Part shown: positions 55,215-64,000 of the stretch, piece by piece
Layout: each line of letters begins with the position of its first letter
Numbering within the stretch: position 1 is the first letter of the stretch
From: Pseudomonas citronellolis
GTDB taxonomy: Bacteria; Pseudomonadota; Gammaproteobacteria; Pseudomonadales; Pseudomonadaceae
Length of the DNA stretch: 64,000 nucleotides
Direction: 5' to 3'
Assembly (NCBI RefSeq): GCF_900112375.1
Contig: NZ_FOLS01000002.1
Location: 255,550 to 319,549, forward strand
Made by a program: the position numbers and the translations under genes
The notes under the pieces: generated by a model
Database searches by the model: none
Told to the model about the DNA's origin: nothing
What the model saw: the letters and a program-made list of their open reading frames with translations, nothing else

Positions 55215-56416
55215 GCTACCTCCGCGACGCCCAGGCGCGCCACCGGGCGCTCGCGCACCGGCCAGTTGAGCAGGCCGGCGAGCAGCGAGAGGAGAATGGC
55301 GATCCGCCAGACCAGGTCGTAGTTGCCGGTGTGGTCATAGACGTAGCCGCCCAGCCAGCCGCCAAGGAAGGCGCCGATCTGGTGGAACAGGAAGGTGATG
55401 CCGCCGAGCATCGACAGGTTGCGCACGCCGAACAGGGTGGCCACGGTGCCATTGGTGAGCGGCACCGTGGACAGCCACAGCAGGCCCATGGCAATGCCAA
55501 AGGCGTAGGCCGTCCACACCGTCAGCGGCGCCCAGAGGAAGGCCAGGATCACCAGGCCGCGGATCAGGTACAGCCCGGTCAGCAGCTTCGGCTTGCTGAA
55601 GCGCCCGCCGAGCCAGCCGGCGATGTAGGTGCCGAACACATTGAACAGCCCCACCAGCGCCAGCACCGTGGTGCCGACGGTGGCCGGCAGGTGGCGGTCC
55701 ACCAGGTAGGCCGGCAGGTGCACGCCGATGAACACCACCTGGAAGCCGCAGACGAAGAAGCCCAGCGACAGCAGCCAGAAACCGGAATGTCCGCAGGCCT
55801 CGCGCAGCGCTTCGCCCAGGGATTGTTCATGGGATTGCACCGGCAGCGGCTTGTCGCGCATCAGCCCGGCCAGCGGCACGATCAACGCCACCAGCAGCCC
55901 GAGCGCGAGCAGCGCCGCCGACCAGCCGAGCCAACCGATCAGGCCGAGGGTGCCGGGCAGCATGGCGAACTGGCCGAAGGAGCCGGCGGCGGCGGAAATG
56001 CCCATGGCCATGCTCCGCCGCTCCAGCGGCACGGCGCGGCCGACGGCGCCGAGGATGACCGAGAAGGAGGTACCGGACAGGCCGATGCCGATCAGCAACC
56101 CGGCGGACAGCGACAGACTGGCCGCCGAGTCCGAATAGCCCATCATGACCAGGCCCAGGGCGTACAGCAGGCCGCCCACCAATACCGCGCGCGCCGCGCC
56201 GAAGCGGTCGGCCAGGGCGCCGGTGAAGGGCTGGGCGATGCCCCAGATGAGGTTCTGCAGGGCGATGGCGAAGGCGAACACCTCGCGGCCCCAGCCGAAC
56301 TCGGCGCTCATGGGAGCGAGGAACAGGCCGAAGCCGTGGCGGACGCCCAGGGACAGGGCCAGGATCAGGGCGCCGGACAGCAGTATCCAGAAACCCGCAC
56401 GCGACAGCTTGGACAT
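55211..56416 (-). CDS. MFS transporter
   Basis: The 401-aa protein has twelve membrane segments of the major facilitator type, with GALADRFGAARAVLVGGLLYALG at the loop 2-3 motif and a central loop with RDKPLPVQ. Its N-terminus (LILALSLGVRHGFGLFLAPMSAEFGWGREVFAFAIALQN) resembles OFA-like or monocarboxylate-type MFS proteins. The substrate is unknown. The start at 56416 has AGAAG. A GGGTATATACCC palindrome (56437-56448) lies just upstream, a probable site for the MarR regulator encoded next door. Confidence 0.85.
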   Translation of the reverse strand: MSKLSRAGFWILLSGALILALSLGVRHGFGLFLAPMSAEFGWGREVFAFAIALQNLIWGIAQPFTGALADRFGAARAVLVGGLLYALGLVMMGYSDSAASLSLSAGLLIGIGLSGTSFSVILGAVGRAVPLERRSMAMGISAAAGSFGQFAMLPGTLGLIGWLGWSAALLALGLLVALIVPLAGLMRDKPLPVQSHEQSLGEALREACGHSGFWLLSLGFFVCGFQVVFIGVHLPAYLVDRHLPATVGTTVLALVGLFNVFGTYIAGWLGGRFSKPKLLTGLYLIRGLVILAFLWAPLTVWTAYAFGIAMGLLWLSTVPLTNGTVATLFGVRNLSMLGGITFLFHQIGAFLGGWLGGYVYDHTGNYDLVWRIAILLSLLAGLLNWPVRERPVARLGVAEVA

Positions 56417-56436
56417 TGTTCTTCTCGCTCCAACAG

Positions 56437-56448
56437 GGGTATATACCC
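56437..56448. promoter_or_regulatory. Probable MarR operator before the MFS gene
   Basis: GGGTATATACCC is a perfect 12-bp palindrome in the 66-bp gap between the marR-type gene and the MFS gene. A near copy (GTGTATATACCC, 56906-56917) lies just before the regulator's own start. Confidence 0.6.
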
Positions 56449-56482
56449 GCATTCATCCATACGAACGCCCTTGGCAAGGCGT

Positions 56483-56899
56483 TCAATCGAGGGCTTCCAG
56501 CTCCCCCAGCAACGCCATCAGTTGCTCGCGGCGCTCCACCCCGAGGCGTTCGTACATCCGCCGCTGCGCCGCTTCCCAGGGCTGCGTGCCCTGCTCCAGG
56601 CGCTCGTGCCCGGCGGCGGTGAGCAGCACCAGGCGGTTGCGCTGGTCGCCGGCGTCGCCCTGCAGCTCCACCAGGCCCTCGGCCTGCAGCGGGCGCAGGT
56701 TGCGCCCCAGGGTGCTGCGGTCCAGGCCCATGGCCTCGGCCAGTTCGGAAATGCTCGGGCGCTCCAGGCGCGCCAGGTGGCGCAGCAGGGAAAACTGCGC
56801 GACCGTCAGCCCGATGCCCTGCAGGGCATCGTCATAGACGCGGGTGACACCTCGGGCGGCGCGGCGCAACTGGGTGCAGAGGCATTGGGTGGTCAGCAT
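56483..56899 (-). CDS. MarR-family regulator
   Basis: The 138-aa protein has the MarR winged helix: LTVAQFSLLRHLARLERPSISELAEAMGLDRSTLGRNLRPLQAEGLVEL, and a C-terminal dimer helix. The N-terminal Cys in TTQCLCTQLRR could be a redox sensor. It probably represses itself and the MFS gene through the two GTATATAC sites. The ATG has no clear ribosome site, and the operator copy lies directly over the start region. Confidence 0.87.
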   Translation of the reverse strand: MLTTQCLCTQLRRAARGVTRVYDDALQGIGLTVAQFSLLRHLARLERPSISELAEAMGLDRSTLGRNLRPLQAEGLVELQGDAGDQRNRLVLLTAAGHERLEQGTQPWEAAQRRMYERLGVERREQLMALLGELEALD

Positions 56900-56905
56900 G
56901 ATACG

Positions 56906-56917
56906 TGTATATACCCG
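56906..56917. promoter_or_regulatory. Probable MarR operator at the regulator's own start
   Basis: GTGTATATACCC differs by one base from the 56437-56448 palindrome and begins 7 bases before the marR-type ATG. The shared core is GTATATAC. Confidence 0.55.
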
Positions 56918-57043
56918 CGATACCCGTGAAGGTCAATCGCGGTCGATTGTCCGATCTGCCAGGCGCCAGCTGTTGCCGCTGCCAAGGCCAGGCCGGGTGC
57001 GCGGCCGTATAACTGCGCCCACAGTCCCTGCGAGATCACCGCG

Positions 57044-58864
<1,821 letters not shown>

Positions 58865-58895
58865 ACCGGGACGCCCGCCAGGTCCCGGCAGTTGT

Positions 58896-59072
58896 TGTAG
58901 GAGCGAGCTTGCTCGCGAACAAGCCCCGCTGCGGAATCCGTTCGCGAGCAAGCTCGCTCCTACGAAAAGCCCTGGCGCAAACTACGCCGAGGCGCTCTTC
59001 GTAGGATGGGTTGAGCTTGCGAAACCCATGCGGTCATGGCGATGGGTATCGCTTCGCTCAACCCATCCTACG
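58896..59072. repeat. REP pair and GTAGGATGGG hairpin
   Basis: 58896-58964 is a REP pair (TGTAGGAGCGAGCTTGCTCG...CGAGCAAGCTCGCTCCTACG). 59000-59072 is a hairpin with outer arms CGTAGGATGGGTTGAGC and GCTCAACCCATCCTACG, a second copy of the repeat at 54304-54379. Confidence 0.8.
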
Positions 59073-59214
59073 GGGCTGAGAGCGCCCTCTCCCCAGCCCT
59101 CTCCCGCAAGCGGGAGAGGGAGCCGTCCGGAGCAAGCACAAGGGTCGGCGCAATCCTGTAGGAGCGGATTCATCCGCGAATCGCGGACAGGGTCCGCATC
59201 ACAGGAGCGGAGGC
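59073..59214. repeat. CCCTCTCC palindrome and REP variant
   Basis: A CCCTCTCCCGCAAGCGGGAGAGGG palindrome lies at about 59098-59121, and a REP variant (TGTAGGAGCGGATTCATCCGCG) begins at 59157. Together with 58896-59072 it completes a 350-bp gap with no gene. Confidence 0.7.
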
Positions 59215-60540
59215 TTACTCGGCAGCCGGCTTCTTGCGCTTGAGCGGCGCCATGCCGTCGTTGCTGACCACCGACGAGGGCGCCGCCTTCGGCTTGTTCG
59301 CCGGCTTGCGCTTGGCGGCGGGCTTGGCCCCGGCCTTCTTGCCGGAATCGGTCTTTTTCTTCTTGGTGCCGGCGGCCTTGCCCGAGGCCTTGACCTTCTT
59401 CGGCCCCTTGTAGCTGCCCTTGAGCTCCTTGATGGTGCGCTGTTCGAAACGCACCTTGAGGTAGCGCTCGATGCTCGACATCAGGTTCCAGTCGCTGTGC
59501 GACACCAGCGAGATGGCCAGGCCGGCCTCGCCCGCGCGGCCGGTGCGGCCGATACGGTGCACGTACTCGTCGCCGCGGCGCGGCATGTCGAAGTTCAGCA
59601 CCAGGTCCAGGCCCTCGACATCCAGGCCGCGGGCGGCCACGTCGGTGGCGACGAGGATCTTCACCGCGCCCTGCTTCAGGCGCTCGATGGCCAGCTTGCG
59701 GTCCTTCTGGTCCTTCTCGCCGTGCAGGACGAAGACCTTGTGCCCGGCGGCGATCAGCCGGCCGGTCAGGCGGTCGGCCTGCACGCGGGTGTTGGTGAAG
59801 ACGATGGCCTTTTCGAAGGTCTCGTTCTCCAGCAGCCAGTGCAGGATGGCTTCCTTGTGGGCGTTGTCGTCGACCAGGATGACCTGCTGCGCGATGTCCT
59901 CGTTCAGCTCGCTGACGCGGTTCAGCTGCAGGCTTTCCGGCTCGCGCAGGACCTGCTCGACCATCGCGTGCAGGCCGCTGCCGGCGGTGGCGGAGAACAA
60001 CAGGGTCTGGCGCTGCGCCGGGCAGGCGCCGGCAAGCTTGAGCACGTCCTCGGCGAAGCCCATGTCGAGCATGCGGTCGGCCTCGTCCAGCACCAGCACC
60101 TCGACGTCGCCCAGCGGCAGGTTGCCGGCGTTGAACTGCTCGTTCAGCCGGCCGGGGGTGCCGATGATGATCTCCGGGTTCTTGCGCAGGCGCGCGCCCT
60201 GCACCTTGAAGTCCTCGCCACCGGTGATCAGGCAGGCCTTGATGAAGGTGAACTGGGCGAAGCGCTCGACTTCCTTGAGGGTCTGCTGGGCCAGCTCGCG
60301 GGTCGGCAGCAGGATCAGCGCGCGGGCGCCGGTCTTGGGCTTCTCCTCGCTGAGCAGGCGGTGCAGCAGCGGCAGCACGAAGGCGGCGGTCTTGCCGCTG
60401 CCGGTCTGCGCGGTCACGCGCAGGTCGCGGCCCTCCAGCGCCTTCGGGATGGCCGCGGCCTGGACGGCGGTCGGCTCGGTGAAGGACAGGGTTTCCAGCG
60501 CCTTGAGCAGGCGTTCGTGGAGGGCGAATTGGGCGAACAA
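59215..60540 (-). CDS. DEAD-box ATP-dependent RNA helicase
   Basis: The 441-aa protein has all DEAD motifs: AQTGSGKT, PTRELAQQ, GTPGRL, VLDEADRMLDMGF, FSATAG, IVFTNTRVQADRL, ATDVAARGLDVEGL and HRIGRTGRAGE. A basic Lys/Ala tail (about 60 residues, KGPKKVKASGKAAGTKKKK onward) probably binds RNA. It unwinds RNA in ribosome assembly or decay. I chose the TTG at 60540, where GAGGTTTGCC is well spaced. The ATG at 60579 has no good site and adds a 13-residue hydrophobic stretch not seen in relatives. Confidence 0.88.
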   Translation of the reverse strand: MFAQFALHERLLKALETLSFTEPTAVQAAAIPKALEGRDLRVTAQTGSGKTAAFVLPLLHRLLSEEKPKTGARALILLPTRELAQQTLKEVERFAQFTFIKACLITGGEDFKVQGARLRKNPEIIIGTPGRLNEQFNAGNLPLGDVEVLVLDEADRMLDMGFAEDVLKLAGACPAQRQTLLFSATAGSGLHAMVEQVLREPESLQLNRVSELNEDIAQQVILVDDNAHKEAILHWLLENETFEKAIVFTNTRVQADRLTGRLIAAGHKVFVLHGEKDQKDRKLAIERLKQGAVKILVATDVAARGLDVEGLDLVLNFDMPRRGDEYVHRIGRTGRAGEAGLAISLVSHSDWNLMSSIERYLKVRFEQRTIKELKGSYKGPKKVKASGKAAGTKKKKTDSGKKAGAKPAAKRKPANKPKAAPSSVVSNDGMAPLKRKKPAAE

Positions 60541-60713
60541 GGCAAACCTCGGGAAGACGAAAAGACCAAATAGCTGCATAGCCTAACGGTTGCCGCGCCC
60601 GAAAGCAGGTTTTATTCGCCGGTCGCGATCCGCACGCCCCGTGTCGCCCTCGGGCAAGTCCACCGCGCAGGCCCGTCCCAGACTGGCCGCAGGACAGCCC
60701 GAGGAGTGTCGAG

Positions 60714-62078
60714 ATGCCGCATCGCCCCACCGCCGCCGAGCGCCTCGAGCGCCTGCCGCTGAGCCCCTACCACCGGCTGATCTTCGTGATCATCGCCCTG
60801 GCGTTCTTCTTCGACTCCATGGACCTGGCGATGATGACCTTCCTGCTCGGCTCGATCAAAGCCGAGTTCGGCCTGTCCAGCGCCCAGGCCGGGCTGCTGG
60901 CCAGCTCCAGCTTCTTCGGCATGGTCCTGGGCGCGGCGCTGTCGGGCATGCTCGCCGACCGCTTCGGGCGCAAGCCGGTGTTCCAGTGGAGCATCGTGCT
61001 CTGGGGCCTGGCCAGCTACCTGTGCTCCACCGCCGGCGACGTGCAGAGCCTGACGCTGTACCGCGTGCTGCTGGGCATCGGCATGGGCATGGAATTCCCC
61101 ATCGCCCAGTCGCTGCTCTCGGAGATGATCCCGGCCAGGGCCCGCGGCCGCTACATCGCCCTCATGGACGGCTTCTGGCCGCTGGGCTTCATCGCCGCCG
61201 GCTGCCTGTCCTACTTCGTGCTGCCGGCGGCCGGCTGGCGCAGCCTGTTCCTGCTGCTGGCCTTCCCGGCGCTGTTCGTCCTGGCCATCCGCTTCATGGT
61301 CCCGGAATCGCCACGCTGGCTGGAACAGGCCGGACTGGCGGACAAGGCCGAGCGCTCGCTGCAACGCATCGAGGCGCGGGTGATGGCCTCGCTGAAGCTC
61401 GCCAGCCTGCCCGAACCGCAGGCCCTGGCGCGCCCCGAGCCGAACCGCCCGGGCTTCTTCAGCGCCTTCGCCGAACTCTGGTCGCCGGCCTACCGCAGCC
61501 GCACCCTGACGGTCTGGAGCCTGTGGTTCTTCGCCCTGCTCGGCTTCTACGGGCTGACCTCCTGGCTCAGCGCGCTGCTGCAGCAATCCGGCTTCGCCGT
61601 GACGCAGTCGGTGTACTACACGGTGCTGATCTCCCTGGCCGGCATCCCCGGCTTCCTCTGCGCCGCCTGGCTGGTGGAGCGCTGGGGCCGCAAGCCCAGC
61701 TGCGTGCTGATGCTCCTGGGCGGCGGCGCCATGGCCTATGCCTACGGCCAGACCGCGGTGTTCGGCGGCAGCCTGGCGCTGCTGATCGGCTTCGGCCTGG
61801 CCATGCAGTTCTTCCTGTTCGGCATGTGGGCGGTGCTCTACACCTATACCCCGGAGCTGTACCCCACCTCGGCGCGCGCCACCGGCTCGGGCTTCGCCTC
61901 GGCGGTGGGGCGCGTCGGCTCGCTGCTCGGGCCCACCGTCAGCGGCCTGGTCCTGCCGGTGGCCGGCCAGGGCGGCGTGTTCACCCTCGGCGCGCTGTGC
62001 TTCCTGGTCGCCGCGGCGGTGGTCTGGGGCTTCGGCATCGAGACCCGCGGGCGCACCCTGGAGGAGCTGGCGGGCTGA
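60714..62078 (+). CDS. MFS transporter, NiaP/aromatic-acid type
   Basis: The 454-aa protein has twelve membrane segments. FFFDSMDLAMMTFLLGSIKAEFGLS and GMLADRFGRKPVFQWSIVLWGLASYLCS match sugar-porter and NiaP-like MFS proteins, with PESPRWLEQAG after segment 6 and ELYPTSARATGSGFASAVGRVGSLLGP late. It probably imports a small organic acid by proton symport. GAGGAGTGTCGAG precedes ATG. Divergent from the helicase gene. Confidence 0.87.
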   Translation: MPHRPTAAERLERLPLSPYHRLIFVIIALAFFFDSMDLAMMTFLLGSIKAEFGLSSAQAGLLASSSFFGMVLGAALSGMLADRFGRKPVFQWSIVLWGLASYLCSTAGDVQSLTLYRVLLGIGMGMEFPIAQSLLSEMIPARARGRYIALMDGFWPLGFIAAGCLSYFVLPAAGWRSLFLLLAFPALFVLAIRFMVPESPRWLEQAGLADKAERSLQRIEARVMASLKLASLPEPQALARPEPNRPGFFSAFAELWSPAYRSRTLTVWSLWFFALLGFYGLTSWLSALLQQSGFAVTQSVYYTVLISLAGIPGFLCAAWLVERWGRKPSCVLMLLGGGAMAYAYGQTAVFGGSLALLIGFGLAMQFFLFGMWAVLYTYTPELYPTSARATGSGFASAVGRVGSLLGPTVSGLVLPVAGQGGVFTLGALCFLVAAAVVWGFGIETRGRTLEELAG

Positions 62079-62240
62079 GGTTACATTTCGGAAATATCCT
62101 GCTCGGCCCTGCCGCTAGCCTGCCGTTACAATGCCGCGCTCATCCCGGCCACCGCGGCCGGGCCTTCGCGGCTACCCCGTAGCCTCCGCACCACGCGCCA
62201 CCCCGCACTGGCGCCCCGATCCAAAGGATGTTTCCGGCCT

Positions 62241-63551
62241 ATGGACCTTTCCTCTCCCCTCGCCACCCTCCAGGGCTACTGGGCCCTGCTCGACCAACAC
62301 CCGCTGACCAGCGCCGCCCTCGGCCTCGTCATCCTCCTCGCAGTGGCCTGGATCGTCGGCCGCCTGGCCCGCTTCCTGGTCCGCCGCGCGGCCGACCTGC
62401 TGGCGCGCCAGCCGGCTCTGAGCTGGCTCGCCGACCTGCGCGACAACCGCGTGTTCCAGCGCCTGGCGCAGACCGTGCCGTCGCTGGTGGTGCAGTTCGG
62501 CCTGGTGCTGATCCCCAACCTGGCCGGCAGGCCCGAGGCCTTCCTGCGCAACCTGGCCATGGCGGTCACCGCGCTGTTCCTGCTGCTGGCCCTGAGCGCC
62601 CTGCTCGACGCCCTGCTGGACATCTACGCGCGCACCGAACATGCCCGCACCCGCTCGATCAAGGGCTACGTGCAACTGGCCAAGCTGTTCCTCTTCGTCT
62701 TCGGCGGCATCGTGGTGGTGTCGATCCTCATCGACCGCTCGCCGATGCTGCTGCTCTCGGGCCTGGGCGCCATGTCCGCGGTCCTGCTGCTGGTCTACAA
62801 GGACACCCTGCTGAGCTTCGTCGCCAGCGTGCAGCTGACCAGCAACGACATGCTGCGCGTGGGCGACTGGATCGAGATGCCCCAGGTCGGCGCCGACGGC
62901 GACGTGGTGGACATCACCCTGCACACGGTGAAGGTGCAGAACTGGGACAAGACCATCGTCTCGGTGCCCACCTGGCGCCTGATGTCCGAGTCGTTCAAGA
63001 ACTGGCGCGGCATGCAGCAGTCCGGCGGGCGGCGCATCAAGCGCAGCCTGTACCTCGACGCCAGCCAGGTGCGCTTCCTCGACGAGGCCGAGGCGCAGAA
63101 ACTGTCCGGCGTGCGCCTGCTGACCGACTACCTGCGGCGCAAGCAGGACGAGCTGAGCGAGTGGAACCAGGCCAACGCCGGCAACGTGCCGCTGTCGGCC
63201 AACCGCCGGCGGCTGACCAACATCGGCACCTTCCGCGCCTACGCCGAGGCCTACCTCAAGGCCCACCCGGACATCCACCCGCACATGACCTGCATGGTCC
63301 GCCAGCTGCAGCCCGGCGCCGAAGGCGTGCCCCTGGAGATCTACTGCTTCACCCGCACCACCGCGTGGCTGGACTACGAGCGCATCCAGGGCGACATCTT
63401 CGACTACCTGATGGCGGTGCTGCCGGAGTTCGGCCTGGGCGTCTACCAGCAACCCAGCGGCCAGGACCTGCGTGGCGGGCTGCAGGGCCTGTTGCCGACG
63501 CCGGCGGCTCGTAGCGAACGCCACCCGGCGCTGGACATGGAACAGGCCTGA
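62241..63551 (+). CDS. YbdG-type mechanosensitive channel (MscS family)
   Basis: The 436-aa protein has about five membrane segments and the MscS pore region (LLLSGLGAMSAVLLLVYKDTLLSFVASVQLTSNDMLRVGDWIEMP). The beta domain with VQNWDKTIVSVPTWRLMSESFKNWRGMQQSGGRRIKRSLYLD is characteristic of YbdG. It opens on hypo-osmotic stress. AAAGGATG lies 10 or more bases before ATG. A hairpin follows the stop. Confidence 0.9.
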   Translation: MDLSSPLATLQGYWALLDQHPLTSAALGLVILLAVAWIVGRLARFLVRRAADLLARQPALSWLADLRDNRVFQRLAQTVPSLVVQFGLVLIPNLAGRPEAFLRNLAMAVTALFLLLALSALLDALLDIYARTEHARTRSIKGYVQLAKLFLFVFGGIVVVSILIDRSPMLLLSGLGAMSAVLLLVYKDTLLSFVASVQLTSNDMLRVGDWIEMPQVGADGDVVDITLHTVKVQNWDKTIVSVPTWRLMSESFKNWRGMQQSGGRRIKRSLYLDASQVRFLDEAEAQKLSGVRLLTDYLRRKQDELSEWNQANAGNVPLSANRRRLTNIGTFRAYAEAYLKAHPDIHPHMTCMVRQLQPGAEGVPLEIYCFTRTTAWLDYERIQGDIFDYLMAVLPEFGLGVYQQPSGQDLRGGLQGLLPTPAARSERHPALDMEQA

Positions 63552-63589
63552 GAACCCGCGCCAGGCTCCGATCGGACGGGCGACAGCCC

Positions 63590-63615
63590 CCGGCCTGGCT
63601 GCCTCGCCAGGCCGG
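63590..63615 (+). terminator. Hairpin after the YbdG-type gene
   Basis: CCGGCCTGGC and GCCAGGCCGG pair perfectly over 10 bp. A second hairpin (GGCGCGCG/CGCGCGCC, 63632-63651, followed by TTT) lies just before the next gene. Confidence 0.55.
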
Positions 63616-63668
63616 TGCCATGCTCAAGGCAGGCGCGCGCTTCCGCGCGCCTTTCCCGGAGAAACGCC

Positions 63669-64000
63669 GTGTCCGCCACCCTCATCTATTACGTGGCCAG
63701 CAGCCTGGACGGCTACATCGCCCGCCCCGACGGCAGCGTCGACTGGCTGGACGCATTCGACGGCCATGACGACGACCATGGCTATTCAGCCTTCTACGCC
63801 AGCATCGACGGCCTGCTGATGGGCCGCGGCACCTACCTGCAATGCCTGGACTTCGGCGACTGGCCCTACCCGGACAAGCCGGCCATCGTCCTCACCCGCG
63901 CCAACCGCCTGCCGCTGGCCTCGCCCCGGGTGGAGCTGCAGCACTGCCCGCCCAGCGAGGCCCTGGCCAACCTGGAGGCCCGCGGCTGCCAGCGCATCTG
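63669..64000 (+). CDS. RibD C-terminal/dihydrofolate reductase-like protein (partial)
   Basis: Only the first 110 codons are in the window. The start is GTG, with GGAGAAACGCC in front. The sequence YYVASSLDGYIARPDGSVDWLDAF and IDGLLMGRGTYLQCL, then AIVLTRANRLPL, match the RibD-C/DHFR-like fold of YyaP/YwjB-type proteins. It probably binds NADPH. The reaction is unknown, and the C-terminus lies outside the window. Confidence 0.83.
   Translation, partial: MSATLIYYVASSLDGYIARPDGSVDWLDAFDGHDDDHGYSAFYASIDGLLMGRGTYLQCLDFGDWPYPDKPAIVLTRANRLPLASPRVELQHCPPSEALANLEARGCQRI

Noticed and set aside
54158..56929. A 923-codon open frame on the plus strand
   Set aside because: It starts in a repeat and lies antisense to the glutathione peroxidase, MFS and MarR genes, which have intact motifs and ribosome sites. 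It is a GC-driven shadow.

Overview
The window is about 64 kb of GC-rich, gene-dense DNA from a gammaproteobacterium of the genus Pseudomonas in the broad sense. The gene neighbourhoods point there. The order fadL-like, glutathione peroxidase, MFS, MarR, acyl-CoA dehydrogenase on one side and rnd, ycgL, 2-hydroxyacid dehydrogenase, nitroreductase, ycgN, oligopeptidase on the other matches, from memory, the PA1284-PA1304 stretch of P. aeruginosa. The moxR/VWA/cysK/potF-like block resembles PA2707-PA2711, and aphB beside a potF-like gene resembles PA0321-PA0323. The csiD-lhgO-gabDTP operon and the egtB-egtD fusion show that this is another species, but I cannot name it. I see no rRNA, tRNA, CRISPR array, insertion sequence or prophage.

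Layout. 0-2.7 kb: a ThDP-dependent guanidino-keto-acid decarboxylase and a metallo-beta-lactamase-fold hydrolase. 2.7-9 kb: a small conserved-looking ORF, a DMT exporter, a potF-like/aphB operon for (acetyl)polyamines and a large MscS-family channel. 9-17 kb: a UvrD-like helicase, a second KAS II (FabF2), a GFA protein, a one-piece EgtB-EgtD ergothioneine enzyme and a class A beta-lactamase. 16.7-18.3 kb: a YefM-YoeB module and a RES-Xre module, converging. 18.5-19.4 kb: mdtJI, the spermidine exporter pair, behind a long leader with a 25-codon upstream ORF and a predicted anti-Shine-Dalgarno element. 19.9-27.5 kb: the glutarate/GABA operon csiD(glaH)-lhgO-gabD-gabT-gabP with a divergent csiR-type regulator. 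27.7-36.9 kb: a methyltransferase, an AraC regulator, a moxR/VWA pair, cysK, a second potF-like gene and aceK. 37.5-43.9 kb: a GlxA-type regulator, a cysteine hydrolase, a glutamine amidotransferase operon, an oligopeptidase B-like protease and a CPCC protein. 44.6-59 kb: the housekeeping-like block conserved with P. aeruginosa. 59-64 kb: a DEAD-box RNA helicase, an MFS transporter, a YbdG-type channel and the start of a RibD-C/DHFR-like gene.

The metabolic theme is nitrogen-rich carbon sources. Arginine (AruI route), acetylpolyamines (AphB), polyamines (two PotF-like proteins, MdtJI), lysine-derived glutarate (GlaH/LhgO) and GABA (GabPTD) all drain to succinate, and AceK sits at the isocitrate branch point. 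How far these loci are co-regulated is inference.

Intergenic DNA is unusually rich in palindromic repeats. The families are TGTAGGAGC-type REPs (including a five-unit array with mostly 72-bp spacing), CCCTCTCCC/GGGAGAGGG palindromes that bound a 172-bp element, ATAACG/CGTTAT hairpins, GTAGGATGGGTTGAGC hairpins, and three copies of a roughly 345-450-bp element whose core differs between copies in ways that preserve hairpins. The best candidates for undescribed biology are that structured repeat and the mdtJI translational-attenuation leader.
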